Shown here: positions 34,028-45,081 of the stretch, one piece after another
Layout: each line of letters opens with the position of its first letter
Numbering within the stretch: the stretch's first letter is position 1
Assembly (NCBI RefSeq): GCF_022605165.1
Contig: NC_063077.1
Span: forward strand, 434,001-498,000
DNA length: 64,000 nt
Direction: 5' to 3'
DNA from: Purpureocillium takamizusanense
Lineage: Eukaryota; Ascomycota; Sordariomycetes; Hypocreales; Ophiocordycipitaceae
Program-made: the position numbers and the translations under genes
The notes under the pieces: model-generated
Seen by the model: only the letters and a program-made list of their open reading frames with translations
Told to the model about the DNA's origin: nothing
Database searches by the model: none

Positions 34028-35623
34028 ATGGTGTCGCATCCAAATCATCTTTCGTCGGAGGTGACGGATGACGGACAAAGCCGATGGCGGCCACGCCCGT
34101 TCAAATTCGCGCCATGGTCTGGCATTGGGTCCCTTGTGATAACACTCCTCGCAACTGCGCTGATTGTAGCGGTGCTATATTCAGCTGATGGAAAGGCAAC
34201 GGATACGTGGCCAAGCGAGCAGCGGCCCCTTCAGGTAGCAGTTGTGCTCGCGATCCTCGTTGCCACTGGCAACGCGGCCCTCATGATTGCACACAGAGAG
34301 GGCGTTACCATCTCATGGTGGGTTAAAATGCTTAGCGGCGGGAATCTTGGGGATTGTCACCGGTACTGGGAGCACGGTTCCAGTGCGTGGCAGTCGATGT
34401 CAAGCCCGCGCCATATGAGTAAAGTATCGCTGGCATCGATGATTTTGTCATTTCTACTGGTAAGCGGGCCGCTACTTCAGCGGGCCGCTACTATCGAACC
34501 AGTGTCGATGACTACTGCCGCAACTTTCGAGGCGGCGGTGGCGACGGATGGGTTCAGCCAGCCTACGGGATACTATATGACGCGCGCACCAGCGGTCAAC
34601 ACATTGACACCGGCGTTCTCCAAAGTGCTTCAGAACTTTACTAGCCGCAGGGCCATCCGTCTCGACTTGAGTGGCTGCCGTGGAGCCTGTACAGGCGAAG
34701 TGATTGCGGCCGGATTTGATAGCAGTTGTCGAGCAACTCAAGTCCCTTATAATCTGGACATCACGAAAGCAGGCAATACAACGACGGTGGGATTTATCAA
34801 GGTGGAAACAGATGGGATGCGCAGCCCCGATACGATCCTCATCTCGACCTTATATAAACCATCTGCGTCAACTAGCGGATACCTGACGCGGCATGAATGT
34901 ACGTTACGATACGCGCTGGTCAAGTATCCCGTACAATTTGCAAACGGCACGATGGAGTTGCAGTCGATCGACCCCATAGTCAACAACATAGTCTCCTTGC
35001 TGTACCTACCGCGCGAGGTAGCAGGATTAGGCCGATGGCCGTCTCAGCTGGGCGGTATCCATATGGCGATACAGAACATGTATCAAAGCAACGTGCCGCT
35101 ATATCCAACTGGAATCTTCGCTATACAGGGCATGGGACCGATGCAATACAGCTTCATGACGTCAGATGACTCGAGCCTGGGTTCTGCGGAAATGACCTGG
35201 ATGGATCCGATGCCCTCGGTTCTGGATGCGGTTCGCGAGCTGAGTTTCCGTACGGCCGTTGCTTTCTCCAACGACTCGTACCACCAAACGGTCTACGGCA
35301 TTCAATCCCACAGCATTAACATATACGTCCTGCGGGCTGGCTTTCTGGGCGGTGCTGTGGCTGTCGTACTAATTGGTGTAGTAGCAGTTGCTTTTTTGTT
35401 TAATGGGTATTGGTTGCTTGGCCGGCGTGTATCGATGAGTCCGATTGAGATTGCAAGGGCTTTTCAAGCACCGATGACGGCTGGAACAAGATCCAACATC
35501 GAGGCCAAAGCGCTACTGAAGGAGATTGGCAAGCGCGAAGTCAAATATGGCGTGCTTGATCAAGAAGATGTTTCGGATTGGACGCTCGCCATTGCATTAC
35601 CCACGTCGGTAACACGCCCATGA
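34028..35623 (+). CDS. DUF3176-family fungal membrane protein
   Basis: Uncharacterised family found across filamentous ascomycetes. The 531-residue ORF has a three-span N-terminal block (FKFAPWSGIGSLVITLLA, then LQVAVVLAILVATGNAALM, then VSLASMILSFLLVSGPLLQ) with the family-typical WW-K-L..G.LG..HRYW loop and the GPLLQRA motif. A large extracytoplasmic domain follows, with Cys residues and N-glycosylation sequons (QNFTS, GNTTT, ANGTM), and then a final span (AVAVVLIGVVAVAFLFN) before a short tail. The frame is open upstream to 33924; a donor GTGAGT at 33855 could join an ATG exon (33818-33854) to it, adding 47 residues. I give the internal ATG as the conservative start. Confidence 0.8.
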   Translation: MVSHPNHLSSEVTDDGQSRWRPRPFKFAPWSGIGSLVITLLATALIVAVLYSADGKATDTWPSEQRPLQVAVVLAILVATGNAALMIAHREGVTISWWVKMLSGGNLGDCHRYWEHGSSAWQSMSSPRHMSKVSLASMILSFLLVSGPLLQRAATIEPVSMTTAATFEAAVATDGFSQPTGYYMTRAPAVNTLTPAFSKVLQNFTSRRAIRLDLSGCRGACTGEVIAAGFDSSCRATQVPYNLDITKAGNTTTVGFIKVETDGMRSPDTILISTLYKPSASTSGYLTRHECTLRYALVKYPVQFANGTMELQSIDPIVNNIVSLLYLPREVAGLGRWPSQLGGIHMAIQNMYQSNVPLYPTGIFAIQGMGPMQYSFMTSDDSSLGSAEMTWMDPMPSVLDAVRELSFRTAVAFSNDSYHQTVYGIQSHSINIYVLRAGFLGGAVAVVLIGVVAVAFLFNGYWLLGRRVSMSPIEIARAFQAPMTAGTRSNIEAKALLKEIGKREVKYGVLDQEDVSDWTLAIALPTSVTRP

Positions 35624-36154
35624 AGGCTACTGTAATACCAACAAATTTGTCAATGGCTAATTCTCCCCAGCACTCGGCGTTGCCTGTGTGGAAGGAAAAC
35701 ATGCCCGTGTTCTCGTGCCTCTACCATGTGAATGGGAATTGAGGTCCCGCCGTGTCTGTGCCCATGTTCTGCACCTACCTGGGTCTGACGAAGTGATGTG
35801 CAATTCCACATGGCAATTGATATACACGCCGAACCACTTTACTACTGACGCCGCGTTACGGACGCCGGGTGGCTGACCCGCTAAATCGGACAATTGTGCA
35901 TTCCATAAGAGTAGTACTATTCGTAGAGCCGGTTCTCTCTAGTCGTAGAGCCGTCTCTAGCCCAATTTTGAGAGCCTGGCAGAGTCAAGCCCAGGGCAAT
36001 AGAGCTCTTAAATATGACACTGCTATGTTTGCGCGATCATGCCGCAAGCCTTGTAGTTGTAATCAACTTGGATCTTATATACTTCGTAGTACAGATATAA
36101 AATTTATACTTTCTGCTGTTGCTTCGAGCCTGGAGATTTCTTCCCGCATCGGCC
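35624..36154. other. Convergent 3' intergenic region
   Basis: AT-richer than the surroundings. It contains a short direct repeat (CGTAGAGCCG, at about 35921 and 35944). Nothing else recognisable. Confidence 0.55.
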
Positions 36155-37058
36155 CTACTTTTGTTTCTTACCCATGGCTTTCTCACTCTTGGAAAAGTAT
36201 TTGTCACTGGTAGCAAAGCCCTCAGCGCTCCTGACCTTGTCGAAGGCATTCCAAATCTCAGTGACACTCTGCTTGACATAGTCTAAAGCTCGTCAGCAGA
36301 CTATCTCTCTCGACATCCAATCGGTTGTAGCGACTCACAGCAACCGACGACCATCCAGATAAAGTTAAAGAAGAAGTAGTAGAACCAAAAGTAGTATCGT
36401 TCCGGCCGGCAGTAAGAGATCTCGAGCAGGCTCGTGGCGTAGTAGAGGACGTCGCCGTATATCTGGCCGGTCGAAACGATGAGCTGCAGGGCGTGTCTGA
36501 CGGGGTGTTGGACCACGATGCAATAGGCGATGAGGAAGGCCAGTGGGCCCCAGGCAAACTGATTCGAGACGTCAGTGACGTGATGTTATGAGAAGCGTCT
36601 TGGGCCACATACCGCGGTTACAGCTTCCATGCATATGAGAAACGTATCGGACGTCAAGTACCGAGAATCAGACAGAGAATATTCCTTCCACAGCTGGGAC
36701 CATAGTGACTGCTCGCCAGCAAGTGTTTTGTGGTTCGAGACGAAGTGCGCTTCGAAGAAGAGATGAATGAACCCCGCTGCGCGCCTTGTCGTTAGAGCCA
36801 AAAAGACTCAGCCTAGAGAAGGGGAAAGGAAAAGGGGGACAACTTACTCAGACACATCCAAGTAAAGGCGAGACGGTCGGAAAATTTTCCAGTAGGCTTC
36901 AAGTAGCCAAACAGGTGATAGGAGGCGACGAGCACGGCCGCCCACTGGAAACCGAAACGGGCAATCAGCGAGATGGTTGAGTTGTCGTTGGCGACGTAGT
37001 GCGGCAGCTCTACGCCCAGCGGGTAATAGCCGTGCGGTGTCGCGTTGGAGGCTTCCAT
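36155..37058 (-). CDS. EBP-type isomerase (EXPERA domain, emopamil-binding protein family)
   Basis: ER membrane enzyme related to sterol delta8-delta7 isomerase. Four exons (36848-37058, 36613-36776, 36339-36558, 36155-36282) with introns of 71, 54 and 56 nt, all GT-AG, close to 240 residues. Landmarks of human EBP are kept: GFIHLFFEAHF (His75, Glu79), LWKEYSLSDSRYL, CMEAVTA (Glu121, Thr124), GQIYGDVLYYAT and YFWFYYFFFNFIW (Asn190, Trp193). These match human His76, Glu80, Glu122, Thr125, Asn193 and Trp196 with offsets of -1 and -3. The C-terminus ends KKQK, a dilysine ER-retrieval form. Fungi normally use the unrelated ERG2 for the sterol step, so the substrate here may be another polycyclic isoprenoid. 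The neighbours are accessory genes. Confidence 0.9.
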
Positions 37059-37947
37059 GACGATGATGTGTTCTGATGGGCTTACTCGCCGCAGGTTTTA
37101 ATCTCTTGATCCATGAGTAGGAAGGTTACTTGCCATCTGCCTTTATAGGCTTCTCGACGCGACATACAGAGTAATAAAGTGCGCTACTCTGCCGCGTCGC
37201 CATGCAGCTTCGCCTTCGGAGCCCCACCTTGCCGAGCAACCCGGCTCAGGCCATTTACTCGTCCACCCATGTCTCACTCCCCGGGTTTTGGGATCGACCA
37301 GAAGAGGAAGGGGAGGTCATCCTTCGCCAGTGTTCTGGGCAACTGGATTCGGACATTCGGACGTCCCAAAGACCGTTTCAACTCCGTAATGCAATGTCTC
37401 CACATGATTGCGGCGGCTTGGCTGCGGTAGGTCCACATCAAAGCCGTCAGGGCCGCAGGCATAGACTAGGTACCGTACACTGACAGGTAGGGCCCAGGGG
37501 GTGTGTGCTCTGAGAGTAATAGTCCGGTTCCTGAAATTCGCCGAGAATGAACATCAGCTTCATCATTGCTAACTCCGGGTGGGCAAAAGCCCGATGAATG
37601 CGGATGGATTCGGGCGACTTTGGACGTAAGATTTGATGGCGCCAGGCGGCAACTCGAGCAAGCGTTCACGATAAGAGTCGCCTGGCTCGGCTTATTGCAA
37701 TTTGCACGCAAAAGCCTGGATGAAGCCCAATCTTCTCTTCGGAGAATTGGGTACGTCAAGAGTTGTACTGTCACTGTGTCCGTGTCGGGCCACATATGCC
37801 CACTTTGCTGGCAACCTGGGCATCATCACATTCGGGTTTGTGTCAAGTGGGACGGCCATCTACTTTATGTGGTCAAGCCTGTTCTCCAGTCCTCCAGCTG
37901 GCCGAACGTCATTACTAGCTCATGTTCATTGCGACGCTTTCTGGAAT
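37059..37947. other. Intergenic, EBP promoter and receptor 3' side
   Basis: Both flanking genes are on the minus strand. No supported ORF or RNA. The 37059-37150 segment next to the EBP ATG is the presumed promoter and leader. Confidence 0.55.
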
Positions 37948-39446
37948 CTAACCTGCCGTTCTCCGGGTACTATATTTACCTGGCTGCGCACTCGGAGCGG
38001 GTATCGTCAACTTGTTCAACCTCGTCGTGCTCGCAAACTCGTCGCCAGTACCACCCTCCGGCATCCCGAGCTCGTCATCCGTGCTCACCCCCGGCCGTGT
38101 CACCAGCTGGCGGTCTGCCGTCGGCCGAGACCCGCGATCCCCGCTGATAGAGCCGCGCGTGTCGTAGGCGAATATACGTGGGCAGAGGCTGACGAGGACG
38201 AGCCGCAGCGCGGGCAGGCACGTGCATATGATGCCCACGTTGATCTCGATGGGCGACCACCAGACAATGTCCCAGAGATCCCACGTGGGGTTGGAGCCCC
38301 TGGCAAAGTGCGTGATGGACCGAAGGCGCAGTATCGACACTATCGTCACCCTGTTTCGTTTCCTCCGTTAGTCGAGAGCGCTCGCTATGCTTTTCCTAAG
38401 CTATGTAATGTGGCAACGGGGCGCATATCACTCACAGGGTCCCTGTCAGAAACATGAGAGATGCCCCGACCTTCTTCTTCCAATGCAGATTCAGCTTCCT
38501 GAGCTGGCTGAGCGGTATGCCGAGCAGCCAAAAGTCTGTCGCGACGCTGATAGCCGCGTTCGCCCAGGCCGACGCATTGATGTTGATGCACGCCCCCTCG
38601 ACGCTCGTTTCGAAGTCGTACTGCTCCCAGTAGTATCGTATCGGAAGGCACTGGAAAATAACCTTCATTAAGAAGGCGAAGATGAAGGCAACCTGGAACG
38701 CGGCGGTGCCCCAGAGAAGCCGCCGCATGGCGCGCCCGGCAAAGATGTCGAGGTAAAAGAAGTTTAGCGTGAGCTTGACGAGCCCTATGAGAATGACGTA
38801 GAGCATCTCGAGGACGTAAAAGTAGACGGCAAAGGTCCGCACGGCGGACGAGGAGACGCCCCAGACATCCTGCCCCATGCCGTGTGTGGTCAAGCCGAAC
38901 GTCATGGTCACGATGCTGACCATGCCGAGGGCAAGAGTAGCCGCCACCATCCAGTCGTCGCGCCTCAGCCGTCGGTTCGTGCTGAAAAACTGCTTATAGA
39001 CGAGGCGGATGGAGACAACGGCGCCGGTGACGATGCCTAGCGTGACGTTGAGGACGTTGAACGTCAGGCGCCGGTCGCGGATGGGCGTCTTGCATGCCGT
39101 CTCGGTGATGACCCTGGAGCCTACATGTATGATCTGTCAGCTGTGAAAATGACGCCGAGATCAATGCGGGATTCTGTGCGCGGCATACATACGGATAGCT
39201 GTAGGCCGGGGGCAGCTGGCCGAGATGCATGACCTTACCAGATGTATTGCCTGCTGGTCATGGCAAATGCACGTCATGTTTGACAAGCCACACGTAGCCG
39301 TCATACAAGGGACCTGTAAGTGTCAACAATGGTTTTATCGCAACGAGGGGCAGGACTCAATAACTAACGACACATTCTGGCAGTTGTAGGTCATTTCTCT
39401 GCCAGTTCAGGTTCAAGTCTGCTCCGCGCAGGGTCCGCCGCACCAT
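37948..39446 (-). CDS. CFEM-domain PTH11-like seven-span receptor
   Basis: Fungal G-protein-coupled-receptor-like protein of the PTH11/rhodopsin-like class, with an extracellular CFEM domain. Proposed exons: 39369-39446, 39193-39313, 38436-39120 and 37948-38350 (introns 55, 72 and 85 nt), 428 residues. The splices assemble eight cysteines in CFEM order (LPECVVPCMTATCGLSNMTC, ICHDQQ, RSCISASC, ITETACKTP). The receptor body follows: FNVLNVTLGIVTGAVVSIR, the RRDDW loop, several spans, YYWEQYD and a cytoplasmic tail. It may sense surface or host cues. The first exon (MVRRTLRG) is weak: it lacks a signal peptide, so a further upstream exon is likely. Donor 1 is GTTAGT. Confidence 0.78.
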
Positions 39447-42400
39447 GAGCGATGATGGACCGACGGCGAAGGGAACCGAGGCCGCCTCTCCAAAGAGACC
39501 GACACCCGTACCGGAAGAACCCATCGCGCAGTTCGAGCGATCGAACGGGGTGTGACCAGACGGAGGACGACGAGGCTACGGCGAGAGCCGGGCGGGGAGG
39601 CTCGGCATATTTGAACGACAGAAAACGCACAGGGCGAGAAGCCGATACAAGACTGCCGCGGGCCATGTGCCGCGAAAACGGTCATCGACGGGGGGCTAGA
39701 GCGTTGTCTTAAATCACCATGAACCACATGGCCGATCGTCTGCCGTCTCTGGCAAAGGAGGTCAAGGCGAAGCGACACCACCCGGACGACTCGACTTGCC
39801 CAGTGTCAAGCCCAGTTTTGAGTTGAGTCATGGTCAAAGCGCACCACCCTTGGTATTAAGCTTGTCAACGACCTGATCCGTCTTTCAAGGCAGAGAGATG
39901 GCAGCAGAGAGTAGTAACATACGAAAGTAAAAATCCCATTCGCGGCATCTCCGCGCGGATGCCTGCCGCCAGCCAGCCAGCCAGCCAGCCATGGAGGCGT
40001 GGGTGTTGCTGTCCGTGCGCGTCGTCAAAGTACCGAGTGCGGATCTACGCAAGGCGCGCGTACCCCGGCTCTTATTACCATTGTTGAGGTCTTCTTCGCC
40101 CTAACGCGCGCGCGGGGGTGACTCGGCTCGCCAAGCCGACCGGCGCTGGCCGGTGTTTTGCAATGCCCCCCCCCCCCCCGGGCCTCCTCCCACGGGAGCG
40201 TCCCGCCTGCCGCAAGGAAGCGTCCCGTTCGCAAGGATTTGTTGGTTCGCCCGAGACGGGCATTTAGCCTGAGTTGTCTTTTAAGCTTCTCCCAGTCGAC
40301 CCGGGACCAGGTCACGTCGCTGCGATTCTTGAATCGGAGACATGGATCCGGGGAAACGACAAATCGACAACTCCCTTGCGTTCACGTATCTAGGCGAAAC
40401 AGAAAGTCACTGCGGTGGCTGGATTGTAGACATACGAAGCTGACCATTGGACGCCAGAATGAGGCTCCTGACGGCCCATGATTCGCAGCTGCTGTCGGCC
40501 TATCTGTACGTTCGAGTCAGGACGCGACCATCTAGCTGAGCGCTCTACGCCTGAACCACCCAACGGTTGAAAGAACAGGAGCCAAGGGATTGAGACTGCC
40601 CGACCGCAAAGACTACCACGCACGAGTAACAACAACATTGCAAAACGGCAGCAAGGTCCGGCTCCGCGGAAGCCGCTCGTTAGCAAACGCCAGGCAACAG
40701 AGAGCTGCTGCTGCGGCGCCTCGCGCGAGTCGAGCCACGAGGGCCGTGCTGCTGCATTCACGGCCCCAGGGCCGGCCGTGGAACGCTCCAGCTGCTACGT
40801 ACGTATACAACATGTCGTGCGACGAGACATTCGCCATGGCGTATGCATCGTTACGTAGTAGTAGTTGAGGCTGGAGGCTCGCGCGCTTCCAGAAGCGGCT
40901 TCTGCCGAGCGAGGAGAGCTGGATGTCATCGACGGCGCGTTGGCCTGTTTATGAGTGTGTAGCATGAAGCTCGCTCATCAGTCGAAGCACGATGTCGGCG
41001 CGCAAACGTTTGTGGTTGCGGTGGGGAGGAGGGCTTGGTTCACGGCAACGCGACGGAGCGAGCGGCTGAGGCCAATGTTGCTTTATTAACCAAGGGGGGG
41101 GGGAGGAGGATTTGGCCGCTGCTGCTGCATTGCCAACATTTTATAAAGTCGTCTGTGACCCAATAATACCGTGAGACTGTTAAGCGTGTAACCCGACTCA
41201 ATATAGGATTGACATGCGCCCAACCACCAACATGACCTCGACGGACCCATCATTCGCTGAAGGCATCGCTCGCTGTCTCCCCCGCACCGGACACGGGGCC
41301 CTGTTTCAAGATGACACTGAAATGCTGGAGCGGCCACTTGCGTTTAAGACATGCGGGGGTTTGTGACAGTTCGCACCGACACCAACAAACCGACTACGCA
41401 CATACATGTACGAAGCACAGTACGCAGTAGCCAAAGACTTCGCACATGCCATGTATAATGTAACTTCATGTCAAGCACCGAGTGTTTGCACACGTGCTCG
41501 TACGTACGACGTTGTAATGCAGGCAGTAACGTTGATTAGTAGAGCCTCGCCTCGCTGGAACTGCGCACGTACGTACATACGGCTCCGTCTTCCCCGTCGC
41601 ACCTGGCGTCGATATTATGTGGCAGCGCGCGCTATATTGCGCTTCTGCGATGCAGCCTGCAAGGGCACAAGGCGCCACCGTTGCGCTGGCTGATGCCACA
41701 CACACAAAAGCATGCGCGCACACACACACACACACAAGTTAACAAGTATGCATACATACGCACAATGTGTTTTGTGTGGCGCGTGGTGGCAACATCTTCA
41801 GCCAGGGTCAACGTTTCAGCCCCGGGTGATTTGATGACGAGCAGACGAGCAGAGCCGGCAAAGAAGCCAGCCAAAGCATCCAGGGGTTTGCATGAGCCCC
41901 ATATCCGATTCCACGTCAACGTCCGTAGTTCTTAGGCTCATATTGGATCGCCTATTATCACTACCTATGGACTGACTGACCCCTCCGTGTAAAACTCCCC
42001 CCAGCCTCCAGTTAGCCATGGAGAAGGAAAAGAAGGAGGGAAAGAAATTGGCAAAATTCACAACCGGGTCCCATGCGCCCGGCAAATACTAAGTTACAAC
42101 CCAGACCAAGGACATCCAGACGATATCCATCATCTTCGTCATTATCGTCATCAGTAGTAGCAGCAGCAGCAGCAGCAGGCTAATAACCAGGTAGCGTGCC
42201 CCAATTCCCTGACGGACGGGAGCGCAACGTGCCAGCCCGTGCGAGCGTGCGTGCCCCCCCCCCCCGGCCAAAACGGATCATCAGCGCCGCAACGCACAGG
42301 CGCGCGAGTGGCACAACTTGACATGCAAGCGTGTGCTGCCGAAGAAGGCGCTCGGCCGGGCTGGGCCGACACAAACATTCCTCCTTCCAACAGCCGCGCC

Positions 42401-43195
42401 AATAGCCCCGCGGCAAAACTGCCTGGCTAAGCGGCCCCTCCTCCTCTTCTGTCCCCTCATTCCACTTCGCGATGGCGCAGCGCGGGGCGCGGCGTGGTGG
42501 GGTATGTGGGCTCTCTCTCTGTCCAGGGACCGCGAGCGAGCGGCCGGCTAAACTGGGCTGCTAATAAAATGGTGCTGGGCTGGGCTGGCTTCCCGGACGT
42601 CATTGGGGGGGAGGGGGGAGCCGGGCGGGTCGGTCTGGGTGTCGTGTTTGTTGAAGGTAATAAGTTAGTCCGTAGAGAGGGAAGAATCCCGTGTGGGACG
42701 GTGGGAGGGAGTGACGGGGGGGCGGGGGAGGGGATGATGATGAAGATGATGAGAGGGGGAAGAAGATGGAGCGTTGGTAACTACGTAACGACCATCTCCG
42801 CACTGAACCTACTACCCATGATACAGTACTACGTACAGCAAGCAGGAGGTCCACGACGGGCCGGGGGCAAGGGGCCGGATACCACCAGCGACTAACAGGG
42901 AGAGAGGCAGGTCACTCGCTCGGAAGCATGGTTGTGCAAGGCTTGTTTGTTGGTGTGCCCTTCTAGAAAGCATTGAAAAAGGGCCGTTTCTGCCGCGGGG
43001 TCCCCCCCCATCCCGGTGCCGCGGTTCTCTCTCTTCTTCTTGTCTCTTTCTTCCCCCTTCTCATCCCTTACTTGTTGGCCCAGGCAGACAAGATTTGACA
43101 ACAAGACGACGTTTTGACACAAGAGGGAACGCACCTGTACAACGCACGACCGATAGATTTGCAGCGCGGAGACGAGCTCATTCATCATCATCATC
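39447..43195. other. 3.7 kb intergenic block
   Basis: No convincing gene. It holds (AGCC)n at 39968-39990, homopolymer runs at 40166-40179 (14 C), 41094-41103 (10 G) and 42254-42265 (12 C), and a (CA)n tract at about 41717-41734. A tRNA-like A-box at 40510-40576 was considered and rejected. The missing first exon of the CFEM receptor may lie just left of 39.8 kb. Confidence 0.5.
39968..39990. repeat. (AGCC)n tetranucleotide repeat
   Basis: Five to six AGCC units. Same repeat family as at 15337, 22977, 25611 and 47901. Confidence 0.85.
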
Positions 43196-44184
43196 ATGGC
43201 TTCTCCTCAGTATACCACGTATGAGACTCTAAAGCCCCCCCAATCTCGGAGACTGAATACGAAATACAACATGGACTGACACAACTCTTGCCCCGCAGAC
43301 GCACCTTTACCCTCAACACGGGGGCCAAGATGCCCGCCGTCGGGCTCGGCACGTGGCGATCCGCGCCCACGCAGGTGCAGACGGCCGTCGAGGCGGCCCT
43401 GCGCGCGGGCTACCGGCACATCGACACGGCGGCGGCGTACGGCAACGAGGCCGAGGTGGGCGCGGGGATCCGGGCGTCGGGCGTGCCGCGCGGCGACATC
43501 TGGCTGACGACCAAGCTCGACAACCCCGAGCACAAGGACGCGGCGGCGGCGCTGGACCGGAGCCTCGCCCGCCTCGGCACCGACTACGTCGACCTCTACC
43601 TCATGCACTGGCCCAGCTCGACGGACCCCACCGACCTCAAGAAGCACCACCCGGACTGGGACTTCCGCGACACGTGGCGCGAGATGCAGAAGCTGCTCGG
43701 CACGGGCAAGGCGCGCAACATTGGCGTCTCCAACTTCGAGACCATCAACCTGGAGAAGCTGCTGGCCGACCCGGGCTGCAACGTCGTCCCCGCCGTCAAC
43801 CAGATCGAGCTGCACCCGGGCTACCCCTCGCCCGAGGTGGTGGCCCTCAACACGAGCAAGGGCATCCACAGCACGGGATACTCGTGCCTGGGCTCCCAGG
43901 ACTCGCCCTTTTATAAGGACGCTACGCTGCTGCACATCGCCGAGGCCAAGGGCAAGACGCCCCAGCAGGTCCTGCTCGTCTGGGGCCTGACCAAGGGCTG
44001 GAGCGTCATCCCCAAGAGCGTCACGCCCTCGCGCGTCGAGGCCAACTTCCAGATCGACGGCCTCGAGCTTTCCGACGACGACATCAAGGCCATTGACACC
44101 ATTGCCGACACCCTCGGCGTGTACAAGGTCTGCGACGACGAGTGGCTGCCTATCCGCGTCTTCGACAGGAAGCTCAGGAACTGA
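43196..44184 (+). CDS. Aldo-keto reductase
   Basis: NADPH-dependent carbonyl reductase of the AKR superfamily (GCY1/glycerol-dehydrogenase-like). Exons 43196-43218 and 43299-44184, with an 80-nt intron (donor GTATGA, CTGAC branch point, acceptor GCAG), encode 302 residues, close to the usual length. The catalytic tetrad is visible: Asp in RHIDTAAAYGNE, Tyr in the same motif, Lys in WLTTKLDN and His in LYLMHWP. NADPH-binding segments follow (IGVSNFETIN, VNQIELHPGY, VIPKSVTPSRVEANF). The sequence shows no frameshift. The substrate is open; candidates include glycerol/glyceraldehyde and uronic acids. Convergent with the HIT gene. Confidence 0.93.
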
Positions 44185-44442
44185 GAGAGACGTCTTGTGA
44201 ATTCTGGGCGGTCGGGTCGCGGACGACAATCGTGCGTGTGCGGGGGAGGTGGCATGACGGAAACCTTGGTGGGATATACCTAGATTATATAGAAGCAAGG
44301 AGTTGTTTTGTGTTTGTTGCATCAGTCAACGTCGTATCGTGGGCCGAGTGATGCTCAAAGTGTAACTTGTGCTTGAATATGCATGGATGTATGTATGTAA
44401 TATGTATGCCGTGTATCTTTGTTGTGTCGCGTGGACGGGGTA

Positions 44443-45081
44443 TCATAACTTGGTCTTCCTCCTACTTCTGCCGTGTTTGGCCTCGTCGTCGTCATCGTCG
44501 CCATGGTCGTCCCTGTTATCACGGTCAGGCCGCTGTTGCTGCCGCTCTTCGGCCAGTAGCACCGCGGCCGCCTCGCTGCGTATCGCGGCGGCGAGCCTCT
44601 CGGCGTCGTCGTCGTCGAGCTCCTCGCGCCGACCCTTGCCAAACATGGTGAAGCTCTCGCTGAGGCGGCCGCTGGCGCGTATCTCGGGCCGCGGAATCAG
44701 GTGGTAGTGGACGTGGGGCACGACCTGGGAGGCGGCGGCGCCGTTGTTCTGCACCACGTTCCAGTCGTCGACGCCCGTGGCGCGGGCCAGGGCCGCCGAC
44801 AGGACGCGCACGTAGGCGCCCAGCGCGCGGGCCTCGGCGGGCGTGGCGTCGGTGAGCTTGGGGCGGTGCGGGCGCGGGCACAGCAGCAGGTGGCCGGGGG
44901 AGAGGGGCATGATGTCGAGGAAGGCGACGAGGAGGGGCGTCGAGAGCACGACAAAGGACGACGGGGTCGTGAGGTCGGCGGCGAGGGAGGCGGGCGGGCG
45001 GCGCGGGTCGTAGGGGGGGTGCGCGGCGGCGATGGCGCAAAAGGGACACTCGTCGACGGGCGACGAGGACGGGTCGAACAT
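44443..45081 (-). CDS. HIT-family (histidine triad) nucleotide hydrolase
   Basis: Single-exon protein of 212 residues. The N-terminus has CPFCAIA, which resembles the zinc-binding start of HIT proteins; the core has PSSFVVLSTPLLVAFLDIMPLSPGHLLLCPR, and the histidine triad is HVHYHLIPR at about residues 122-130. This is the HxHxHxx catalytic signature of nucleotidyl hydrolases/transferases (HINT/FHIT/APTX group). After about residue 160 the protein has an acidic/basic low-complexity tail (DDDDDEAKHGRSRRK), which is not part of the fold. The ligand is probably a nucleotide phosphoramidate or dinucleotide; which one is unclear. Confidence 0.9.
   Translation of the reverse strand: MFDPSSSPVDECPFCAIAAAHPPYDPRRPPASLAADLTTPSSFVVLSTPLLVAFLDIMPLSPGHLLLCPRPHRPKLTDATPAEARALGAYVRVLSAALARATGVDDWNVVQNNGAAASQVVPHVHYHLIPRPEIRASGRLSESFTMFGKGRREELDDDDAERLAAAIRSEAAAVLLAEERQQQRPDRDNRDDHGDDDDDEAKHGRSRRKTKL

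Noticed and set aside
30560..39446. Specialised-metabolite gene cluster including the EBP-type enzyme
   Set aside because: No polyketide synthase, NRPS, terpene synthase, prenyltransferase or P450 is present in the window; only the EBP enzyme hints at such a role.
40510..40576. tRNA- or SINE-like segment (A-box-like sequence on minus, GTTCGAGTC on plus)
   Set aside because: The two box-like motifs lie on opposite strands and no cloverleaf or acceptor-stem pairing could be drawn.
43207..44322. 371-codon minus ORF antisense to the aldo-keto reductase
   Set aside because: Shadow of GC-biased third codon positions in the real gene; composition dominated by Arg, Val, Leu and Gly.
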